64,000 nucleotides of DNA from assembly GCF_009764355.1 (NCBI RefSeq), contig NZ_LNUA01000077.1:362288-426287 (forward strand), read 5' to 3'. Under the pieces are notes generated by a model. The model was not told where the DNA came from. It searched no databases and worked only from the letters and a program-made list of their open reading frames with translations. The stretch is from Companilactobacillus bobalius (GTDB lineage Bacteria; Bacillota; Bacilli; Lactobacillales; Lactobacillaceae). The position numbers and the translations under genes are program-made. Every line of letters begins with the position of its first letter. Within the stretch, counting starts at the first letter, position 1. Below are positions 31,039 through 37,988 of the stretch, piece after piece.

Positions 31039-31075
31039 AATAATCCAAACCGTTAAACGGTGGATTATTTTTTTT
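31039..31075. terminator. convergent terminator between yajC and the tetR gene
   Basis: Outer stem AATAATCC/GGATTATT with inner ACCGT/ACGGT, followed by a T run; A-rich on the opposite side, so it works for both strands. Confidence 0.85.
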
Positions 31076-31076
31076 G

Positions 31077-31577
31077 CTATTCTTTGCCAGTTTGGAATAT
31101 CTTATCGAGGTATTCAAAATCCTCAAATGGATTGTATGGTTGATGAGTTTCGTCAATCCAAAGATTGATGGCTTTGATTCGACCGATAAAGAAGAACTTA
31201 TCTAGTTCACTTTTGTCTGAATTGATTGACATGACTGTGTCCATGACAAATTGGAAGAAACCAGTTCTAAATTCAGAATCTTTATTTTGAGATTTGAAAA
31301 TTGGTAAGAGATTTTGCTTGTTGATGGTGGCAATTGTAGTAAACGGATGCCGGAAGAATTCATTATTATCAAAATTAGAATCGATTCGTTGACTGATTAA
31401 GTATTGACGCAATAAGTCATATTTATCATCAAAATGAGTATAAAAAGTAGAACGATGGATCATTGCTTCTTCGGCAATTTCATTAATAGTAATTTTGCTA
31501 AAGGCCTTGTTATTCAACAATTCCTTAAAACCCATAAAAATTAGTTTTTTAGTACGTTCATTCTGCAAACTAGCCAA
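31077..31577 (-). CDS. TetR/AcrR family transcriptional regulator
   Basis: 166 residues. The N-terminal helix-turn-helix is ITINEIAEEAMIHRSTFYTHFDDKYDLL (about 25-53), followed by an all-helical ligand-binding domain with no recognisable ligand signature. It is divergent from the epimerase gene at 31719, and a dyad in the shared promoter region makes that gene its likely target. The start is TTG 31577, seven bases after AAAGGAG. Confidence 0.93.
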   Translation of the reverse strand: MASLQNERTKKLIFMGFKELLNNKAFSKITINEIAEEAMIHRSTFYTHFDDKYDLLRQYLISQRIDSNFDNNEFFRHPFTTIATINKQNLLPIFKSQNKDSEFRTGFFQFVMDTVMSINSDKSELDKFFFIGRIKAINLWIDETHQPYNPFEDFEYLDKIFQTGKE

Positions 31578-31592
31578 AATGTCGCTCCTTTC

Positions 31593-31636
31593 GACAATTT
31601 TTCTACATTGTCTATTATAAAGACTATATCTATATA
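31593..31636. promoter_or_regulatory. divergent promoter with candidate TetR operator
   Basis: GACAAT, eight bases, ATTGTC (31593-31612) overlaps a plus-strand promoter, TTGTCT (31608-31613), 17 bp, TATATA (31631-31636), that would serve the epimerase gene. The dyad over the -35 fits repression by the adjacent TetR protein. Confidence 0.5.
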
Positions 31637-31718
31637 TTGAACATTATATATTTATTATACGGTGTTATTATAAACATGTTCTCAAGAATAATAAAGACAA
31701 TTAAAAGGAAGCATATAA

Positions 31719-32627
31719 ATGAAAGTATTTATGACAGGAGCAACAGGTAATATTGGTTCACTAGTAATTCAGGAATTAGTAACTAAGGGGATTGAGGTTT
31801 GGGGATTAACTCGTTCTCAACGTAGTGCTGACAAATTGAAACAAATGGGTGGTATACCAGTTATGGGTACCTTGGAGAATTTATCAGTTCTTAAAGAAAT
31901 GGCTAAAAAAGTTGATGCAATTTTGCATTTGGGATTCGTTAATGACTTTGCCCATTTTGATGAAGCCAGTCGAATAGACGCCGAAGCAATCACGGCTATG
32001 GGAGAAGTATTAAAAGGCACTGACAAACCATTGATTGTTACTGCTGGTACTGCTGGACTTGATCCTAACCATATTTTGACAGAAAATGATAAAGGTTTTG
32101 AAGGTGTTGAAAAAGTTATGCCTCGTCGCTCTGAATTTCTAGTACGACAATTAGTAGACGAGGGTGTCAATGCAAATGTAGTACGACTAGCCCCATCGGT
32201 ACACGGTAATGGTGGTTATGGAATTATTTCGTTAGTGATTATGCAATCTCAAAAAAATGAATCAGTGACTTATTTTGGTGATGGTCAGAATCGTTGGAAT
32301 GCGATTCATCGTGAAGATGCCAGTAATCTGTTTGTTAAAGCTTTAGATTATACGCTGAAAGATGATCATCCATTACATGTTTTCAATGCCGTTGCGGAAG
32401 GACAAATAAAAACAATCAAGATTGCTGAAGTAATTGCCGATAAGTTGAATTTGCCATTGCAATCGAAGACAGCTTTGAATTTTTCAAATTTAACCAATGA
32501 AGAGGCCTTTGATGTTAATAATTTGTTTGGTTTAGATATTCCTGCCTCAAGCACATTGACGCAATCAGAATTAGATTGGCGTCCCACACATATTGATTTA
32601 TTAAATGATTTAAAACATAATCTATAG
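31719..32627 (+). CDS. NAD(P)-dependent epimerase/SDR family oxidoreductase
   Basis: 302 residues. N-terminal Rossmann motif TGATGNIGSLVIQEL (extended/atypical SDR), with LHLGFVNDF and a C-terminal substrate domain containing NRWNAIHREDASNLFVKAL. The usual SDR catalytic YxxxK is not obvious, so it may act as an NmrA/atypical SDR. The substrate is unknown. ATG 31719 with AAGGA. Probably repressed by the divergent TetR protein and induced by a small molecule. Confidence 0.88.
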   Translation: MKVFMTGATGNIGSLVIQELVTKGIEVWGLTRSQRSADKLKQMGGIPVMGTLENLSVLKEMAKKVDAILHLGFVNDFAHFDEASRIDAEAITAMGEVLKGTDKPLIVTAGTAGLDPNHILTENDKGFEGVEKVMPRRSEFLVRQLVDEGVNANVVRLAPSVHGNGGYGIISLVIMQSQKNESVTYFGDGQNRWNAIHREDASNLFVKALDYTLKDDHPLHVFNAVAEGQIKTIKIAEVIADKLNLPLQSKTALNFSNLTNEEAFDVNNLFGLDIPASSTLTQSELDWRPTHIDLLNDLKHNL

Positions 32628-32638
32628 TTAGATTGTTG

Positions 32639-32678
32639 AAATCCATTAATTCTAATTTTGAATTAATGGATTTTTCCG
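32639..32678 (+). terminator. terminator after the epimerase gene
   Basis: A perfect 15-bp stem (arms 32639-32652 and 32660-32673, extendable) with a 7-nt loop and a T run. Confidence 0.88.
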
Positions 32679-32696
32679 TATAGGACAGCATATGGC

Positions 32697-32727
32697 TTGC
32701 GTTAAAGTACACTCTAGGGGTTATTAT
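32697..32727 (+). promoter_or_regulatory. MerR-type promoter (19-bp spacer) upstream of zwf
   Basis: TTGCGT (32697-32702), 19 bp, TATTAT (32722-32727). The spacer contains TAAAGT-AC-ACTCTA, a dyad with one mismatch, like sites of redox- or aldehyde-sensing MerR proteins. It is 139 bp upstream of zwf with no gene between. A second, weaker promoter (TTTAAT 32810, TATAAC 32832) is closer to zwf. Confidence 0.5.
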
Positions 32728-32865
32728 TTAAAGTGTGAAATAAATAATGCTGTTAGATAAGGCATAGCTAGTAAATTATTTAAAAAATAATAAGTCATAA
32801 ATCAAGATGTTTAATAATTCATGTTGTAAAATATAACTACATGATGCATTCAAAGGAGTTTAAAA

Positions 32866-34308
32866 ATGGTTACAGAAAAATCAGCAATTTTTATTATTTT
32901 TGGGGGTTCTGGTGATTTAGCACATCGGAAACTATATCCATCTTTGTTCCGTCTTTATAAATCGGGGATTTTAAAAGATCATTTTGCCGTCATTGGTACT
33001 GCTCGTCGTCCATGGAGTGATGATTATTTCCGTGAAACTGTTATCACCTCTTTGAAAGATTACTTTGATGATAGTGAGGATATCATGAAGGGGTTTGCTA
33101 AACACTTCTTCTATCAATCACATGATGTTAATGATTCAGAGCATTATATTGCTTTGAAGAATTTGGCTGCTAAATTAGATGATCAATTTGAAGCTGGTCA
33201 TAATCGTGTTTACTACATGGCGATTGCTCCTAGATTCTTTGGTACAGTTGCTGAACACATTAATTCAGAAGGCTTGAAGACTGAGGACGGTTATAACCGT
33301 TTGGTAATTGAGAAACCATTTGGTCGTGATCTAGATTCTGCCTGTGAATTAAATGGTAATATTTCTAAAGCCTTTCCAGAAGATGATATTTATCGTATCG
33401 ATCATTACTTAGGTAAGGAAATGATTCAAGATATCCCTCACATTCGTGCTAACAACCCTAAGCTTGAAGCAGCAATGAATAATAAGTATGTTTCAAATAT
33501 TCAAATCACGCTTGCTGAATCCCTTGGTGTTGAAGATCGTGGTGGTTACTACGAAACAGCCGGTGTACTACGTGATATGGTGCAAAACCATATTATGCAA
33601 ATTATTGGTGCTATTGCCAGTGATGATCCTGAAGCTACAGATGCTAAAATTATTCACAAGAATAAGACTGATCTCTTTAGCAGTCTTAAAGAATTGACTC
33701 CAGAAGGAGTTGATGATGACTTTGTACGTGGCCAATATGATACTGATCAATTAGGCGAGGAAAAGGCTTATCGTCAAGAGGATAACGTAGCTGAGGATTC
33801 TAATATTGAAACTTTTGTTGCCGGTAATATCCAATTCGATACAGAACGTTGGAGTGGTGTGCCATTCTATGTTCGTTCTGGTAAGCGTATGCCTGAAAAG
33901 TCATCAAGAATCGATATTGTTTTCAATGATAAAGTTGATGAAGTGGGTATTAAACCTAATACTGTCATTACTTTATTGATTGAAAGAGTTAATGGTAATA
34001 GTATTTTAATCAATGGAATTAATTATAAAGAGTCAGGTCAAGACTTCATTTCCTTCCCAGAAGAAGCTGAATTCGACAAAGCTCGTGAGGCTTATGAGAG
34101 TTTGATTATTGATATTCTTTCTGGTAATCGTGTTCATTTCACTCTTTGGGATGAATTGAGAAGTACTTGGAAGTACATTGATACGATCAGAAATCGTTGG
34201 GATGAACAGACACCTGATTTTCCAAATTACTTGAGTGGTTCAATGGGTCCCGATGCAGCTGAAATATTATTGGAACGTAATGGCAACTCATGGGTTTGGG
34301 ATGACTAG
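32866..34308 (+). CDS. zwf: glucose-6-phosphate 1-dehydrogenase
   Basis: 480 residues, full length. NADP-binding GGSGDLAHRKLYPSLF near the N-terminus and the catalytic RIDHYLGKE are intact, followed by the large beta-sheet dimer domain. It oxidises glucose-6-phosphate to 6-phosphogluconolactone and makes NADPH for the pentose phosphate route. ATG 32866 follows AAAGGAG. dinB begins within 15 bp of its stop, so read-through is likely. Confidence 0.98.
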   Translation: MVTEKSAIFIIFGGSGDLAHRKLYPSLFRLYKSGILKDHFAVIGTARRPWSDDYFRETVITSLKDYFDDSEDIMKGFAKHFFYQSHDVNDSEHYIALKNLAAKLDDQFEAGHNRVYYMAIAPRFFGTVAEHINSEGLKTEDGYNRLVIEKPFGRDLDSACELNGNISKAFPEDDIYRIDHYLGKEMIQDIPHIRANNPKLEAAMNNKYVSNIQITLAESLGVEDRGGYYETAGVLRDMVQNHIMQIIGAIASDDPEATDAKIIHKNKTDLFSSLKELTPEGVDDDFVRGQYDTDQLGEEKAYRQEDNVAEDSNIETFVAGNIQFDTERWSGVPFYVRSGKRMPEKSSRIDIVFNDKVDEVGIKPNTVITLLIERVNGNSILINGINYKESGQDFISFPEEAEFDKAREAYESLIIDILSGNRVHFTLWDELRSTWKYIDTIRNRWDEQTPDFPNYLSGSMGPDAAEILLERNGNSWVWDD

Positions 34309-34322
34309 AGGAGTGTTAAGCC

Positions 34323-35456
34323 ATCTTTTTAAAAATACCAATTAAAATTGAAGAAAATCGAAAAGTCATCCATGTCGACATGGATGCTTTTTTCGCTTCT
34401 GTGGAAGAAAGAGAACATCCCGAATATAAGAAAAAATGTCTGATTGTGGCTCAAGATCCGCGAAAACATAACCATCATGGAGTCGTAACTACGGCAAACT
34501 ATAATGCCCGAAAATATGGGGCTCATTCAGCTATGCCGGCTCAAGAGGCAGTTGACTTGATTCCTCGAGCTAAGTTAGTTATCACACCACCACATTTTGA
34601 ATTATATCGTCAGGTTTCAGATCAGATTCATGATATTTTTCATGAGGTAACTGATAATTATCAGACAGTAGCTTTGGATGAAGCCTATCTTGATGTCACA
34701 CATAATAAATTACATGAGACGAATACAATAAAAATTGCTAATTATATTCAGCAAAGAATCGTTAAAGAAACTAGGCTGACTTGTTCAGTAGGAATTTCTT
34801 ACAATAAGTTTTTGGCTAAGATGGCATCAGATTATCGAAAACCGTTTGGTAGAACGATTATTCTTGGCAAATACGCCCAAGATTTCCTGAGACCAATTCC
34901 AATTGAAAAATTTAACGGCATTGGTAAAGCTATGCAACAGAAGATGCACGAGATGGATATTTATACAGGTGGAGATCTGCAAAAGTTAGATCAAGACATC
35001 TTCTTGAAGAATTTTGGTAAAATGGGTTATATCATATATAAACGAGTTCACGGAATCGATGACTCATTAGTGAATGGACATCGAACTCGGAAATCAATTG
35101 GTCGTGAAAGAACTTATAATCGTAATTTAGTTACAGATGAACAAATACTTCAGGAATTAGATTTTGTGGCTGATTTAGTTAGTAAGGATTTAAAAAAGCA
35201 ACGCCAACATGGTAAGACTGTCGTTCTTAAATTACGTAATTCGGACTTTGAAACAATTACTAAACGGATGAGTTTTCAAGACTATGTTCAAACAAAAGCC
35301 GAAATTTATCGTGTTGCCAAGGATATTTATGATAAATTAAAGGTAACAGACCAAAAGATTCGACTATTAGGGATCACGGTCACTAATTTAGATCCGTTGT
35401 CATATGAAGAAGTTTCTTTGAATTTGTCTTATAAGGAGGACAATTATAATGAATAG
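34323..35456 (+). CDS. dinB: DNA polymerase IV (Y family), probable ATC start
   Basis: About 377 residues: palm/fingers with the metal site VIHVDMDAFFASVEE and SVGISYNKFLAKMAS plus DEAYLDVT, thumb helix-hairpin-helix (FNGIGKAMQQKM) and little finger domain. The first ATG in frame (34380) would remove the catalytic Asp of HVDMD, so the gene must begin upstream. The frame is open back to TAA 34317 with no ATG, GTG or TTG. AGAGGAGTG (34307-34315) stands seven bases before ATC 34323, giving IFLKIPIKIEENRKVIHVD. It overlaps nrnA by 8 bp. Confidence 0.93.
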   Translation: MFLKIPIKIEENRKVIHVDMDAFFASVEEREHPEYKKKCLIVAQDPRKHNHHGVVTTANYNARKYGAHSAMPAQEAVDLIPRAKLVITPPHFELYRQVSDQIHDIFHEVTDNYQTVALDEAYLDVTHNKLHETNTIKIANYIQQRIVKETRLTCSVGISYNKFLAKMASDYRKPFGRTIILGKYAQDFLRPIPIEKFNGIGKAMQQKMHEMDIYTGGDLQKLDQDIFLKNFGKMGYIIYKRVHGIDDSLVNGHRTRKSIGRERTYNRNLVTDEQILQELDFVADLVSKDLKKQRQHGKTVVLKLRNSDFETITKRMSFQDYVQTKAEIYRVAKDIYDKLKVTDQKIRLLGITVTNLDPLSYEEVSLNLSYKEDNYNE

Positions 35457-36405
35457 CTTTGCTGAAATAATTGCAACAATAAAAAAATATGATAGAATTA
35501 TCATTCTACGTCATCAAAATCCAGATCCTGATGCATTGGGATCCCAAGCTGGCTTAGCAACTGCCATTCGTCAGGCTTATCCTGACAAAAAAGTTTTAAT
35601 TGGTGGAAATGATACTGAAGGTTTGAAGTGGTTATCAACTGCTCAAGAAGTATCCGATGAAGATTATCAAGGTGCCTTAGTAATTGCTGTTGATACTGCT
35701 AACGAACCTCGTATTGACGATCAACGTTACAATGATGGAGCATTCTTAGTAAAAATCGATCATCATCCCAACGATGAACCATATGGTGACCAATTATTCG
35801 TCAATACCGATGCTAGTTCATGTTCAGAAATCATAGCTGATTTGATTGATAGCAGTGATGAACTACAATTGACAGAGGAAGTCGCTTATTATTTGTACGC
35901 TGGTATCGTTGGCGATACAGGGAGATTCCTTTATCCATCAACAACTGAACATACAATGCAAGTTGCTGGTAAGTTTATTGCACTAGGTGTTGATACTGCC
36001 GGTATTAACAACAAGATGAATGAAGTTAGTTTGAAACAGGCTAAGTTGCAAGGATTCATTTATGATATCTTACAGATTGATGATTCAGGAGCTGCTCTAG
36101 CTATTATTGATGATGATTTAATGAAGAAGTTAAATCTTAATCAAGAGGAAGCTAATTCAGTAGTTTCTACACCAGGTCGACTTAAAGAAGTTTGTTCATG
36201 GATGGAAGCTGTTCAAAAAGATGATGGTACTTTCAGAGTACATTTGCGTTCTCAGGGACCAGTTATCAATAAATTAGCTAAGAGACATGATGGTGGTGGA
36301 CATCCATTGGCTAGTGGTGCTACAGCTAAGGATCTTGATGAAGTTAAACAAATGTTTAAGGAACTAATAAAAATAGTGACTGATTTTAATCAGAAGGGTG
36401 AATAG
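35449..36405 (+). CDS. nrnA: NrnA-type DHH phosphoesterase (oligoribonuclease / pAp phosphatase)
   Basis: 318 residues. DHH motifs are visible: RHQNPDPDALGSQ, AVDTANEPRIDD, KIDHHPNDEP, and C-terminal DHHA1 GGGHPLASGA. Family members degrade 2-5 nt RNAs, pAp and the linear dinucleotides left from cyclic dinucleotides. Its ATG overlaps the end of dinB, and the DEAD-box gene follows without a gap, forming a dinB-nrnA-helicase unit. Confidence 0.96.
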   Translation: MNSFAEIIATIKKYDRIIILRHQNPDPDALGSQAGLATAIRQAYPDKKVLIGGNDTEGLKWLSTAQEVSDEDYQGALVIAVDTANEPRIDDQRYNDGAFLVKIDHHPNDEPYGDQLFVNTDASSCSEIIADLIDSSDELQLTEEVAYYLYAGIVGDTGRFLYPSTTEHTMQVAGKFIALGVDTAGINNKMNEVSLKQAKLQGFIYDILQIDDSGAALAIIDDDLMKKLNLNQEEANSVVSTPGRLKEVCSWMEAVQKDDGTFRVHLRSQGPVINKLAKRHDGGGHPLASGATAKDLDEVKQMFKELIKIVTDFNQKGE

Positions 36406-37752
36406 ATGACTAAATTTTCACAATACAACTTTAATGATGCTATCAATAAATCATTAAAAGAAATACATTTCGATGAACCAACAAAGGTTCAAGAGGCTGT
36501 AATCTCATTGGTCAATAAGAAAAAAGATATTATTGTTCAATCTGAAACAGGTTCAGGTAAAACACATGCTTTCTTGTTGCCATCGATGAATGCTTTAACA
36601 AAGGATCAAGAGGTTCAATTGTTGATTGCTACTCCAAGTAGAGAGTTAGCTTATCAAATCTATGAAGATACACAAAATATTTTGAAGAATTATCCTGAAG
36701 AATATAATGCCTTCATCTTTGTTGGTGGAGCTGACCGTGATCGTCAAAAGAGAAAACTAGAAGCACATCAACCACAAATTGCTATCGGTACTCCCGGAAG
36801 ACTTTGGGATTTAATTCGTGAGAACGATTTACATGTCGATAACGTTCAAAGATACGTTGTCGATGAAGCCGATATGACTTTGGATATGGGCTTCTTAAAT
36901 GATGTTGATCAAATTACTAATAAATTGCCAGAAGATCGTGAAATGATGGTCTTCTCAGCTACAATTCCACAAAAATTGGAACCATTCTTGGATAAATACA
37001 TGCATGGTCCTAAGCGAGTTGAAATTAAGAATAGTAGTATTATTCCTAAGAACGTTGATAACTGGCTAATGTTCACTCATGGTCGTGATAAGAAAGAAAT
37101 CATTTATCGACTTATGACAATCGGTGAACCGTATATGGTCTTGGTATTCGCTAATACTAAGAAGACTGTAGATGAAATTTATCATTACTTACGTAATAAG
37201 GGCTTGAAGACTGCTCGTATTCATGGTGGTTTAACACCTAGAGAACGTAAGCGAACGATGAAACAGATTGAAAACATGGAATATCAATTCGTCGTAGCTA
37301 CTGATTTGGCTGCACGTGGTATTGATATTAGTGGTGTATCTCATGTTATCAATGCTGAAATTCCTGATGATCTAGACTTCTTTATTCATCGTGTTGGTAG
37401 AACTGGTCGTAATGGAATGTCTGGTACTGCTATCACTTTGTATGAACCAGGTGAAGATCACAAAGTTGATGAAATTGAGCACATGGGTATCAAATTTGAG
37501 CCTAAAGACATTAAGAATGGCGAAATCGTTGATGTTAAAGAACGTGATCGTCGTCAAAGCCGTAAAGCAACTCAAGAAAAACTTGATACTAAGTTAGTCG
37601 GTTTTGTTAAGAAACAAAAGACTAAGAAGAAGCCAGGTTACAAGAAAAAGATCAAGCAAGCTATCTCAGATGAACGTCGTCAACAACGTAAAATTGAGAT
37701 TAGACAAGAAAGACGTAAGCAAAGAGACGTAAGACGTAAAAATAATAGTTAG
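36406..37752 (+). CDS. DEAD-box RNA helicase (CshB-like)
   Basis: 448 residues. Complete helicase set: Q motif (FDEPTKVQEAV), Walker A SETGSGKTHAF, PSRELA, TPGRL, DEAD, SAT and HRVGRTGRNG. A strongly basic C-terminal tail (about 395-448, rich in Lys/Arg) probably binds RNA. It begins directly after the nrnA stop. The short core and this position fit a CshB-type cold-stress or RNA-decay helicase. Confidence 0.95.
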   Translation: MTKFSQYNFNDAINKSLKEIHFDEPTKVQEAVISLVNKKKDIIVQSETGSGKTHAFLLPSMNALTKDQEVQLLIATPSRELAYQIYEDTQNILKNYPEEYNAFIFVGGADRDRQKRKLEAHQPQIAIGTPGRLWDLIRENDLHVDNVQRYVVDEADMTLDMGFLNDVDQITNKLPEDREMMVFSATIPQKLEPFLDKYMHGPKRVEIKNSSIIPKNVDNWLMFTHGRDKKEIIYRLMTIGEPYMVLVFANTKKTVDEIYHYLRNKGLKTARIHGGLTPRERKRTMKQIENMEYQFVVATDLAARGIDISGVSHVINAEIPDDLDFFIHRVGRTGRNGMSGTAITLYEPGEDHKVDEIEHMGIKFEPKDIKNGEIVDVKERDRRQSRKATQEKLDTKLVGFVKKQKTKKKPGYKKKIKQAISDERRQQRKIEIRQERRKQRDVRRKNNS

Positions 37753-37760
37753 TTTTAATA

Positions 37761-37789
37761 TTGACAATTTTTCAGTTGGTGGTTAATAT
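37761..37789 (+). promoter_or_regulatory. alaS promoter
   Basis: TTGACA (37761-37766) and TAATAT (37784-37789) with ideal 17-bp spacing. Transcription from about 37796 would begin at the base of the T-box Stem I. Confidence 0.85.
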
Positions 37790-37794
37790 TTTCT

Positions 37795-37980
37795 TTGGAT
37801 ATATCTTGTATTAAATACTTTCAGAGAAGGCCGATTGGTGCGAAAGCCTAAGTATTCAATGTAAAGATGCTGCCAATTTAAATTGTATATAAAATATTGA
37901 GAGGCTAACGAAATCGTTGCAAACAAGGTGGTACCGCGCATGGGCGTCCTTGGACTTGCAACGATTTTTCGTTTTTTGGG
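37795..37980 (+). promoter_or_regulatory. alanine T-box riboswitch upstream of alaS
   Basis: The canonical T-box AAGGTGGTACCGCG is at 37925-37938. Stem I can be drawn (TTGG/CCAA base, ATCTT/AAGAT, then AATACTT/AAGTATT with the distal AGAGA...GGTGCGAAAGCC). The specifier codon is then GCT (37869-37871), alanine. The terminator pairs AAATCGTTGCAA (37911-37922) with its complement at 37956-37967, before a T-rich run. Uncharged tRNA-Ala should stabilise the antiterminator and turn alaS on. Confidence 0.96.
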
Positions 37981-37988
37981 GAGATAAA

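Noticed and set aside
31668..31685. AACATGTTC resembling a LexA/SOS box
   Set aside because: One arm is incomplete, the gene behind it is an SDR enzyme and not a repair gene, and no SOS box was seen at ruvA or dinB.
34380..35456. dinB starting at ATG 34380
   Set aside because: This would remove the catalytic Asp in HVDMD and the conserved first strand; the ribosome site is 65 bp further upstream.
37917..37988. Longer alaS start within the T-box
   Set aside because: The extension would be translated from the antiterminator/terminator region; ATG 37989 has its own ribosome site and fits the normal AlaRS N-terminus.
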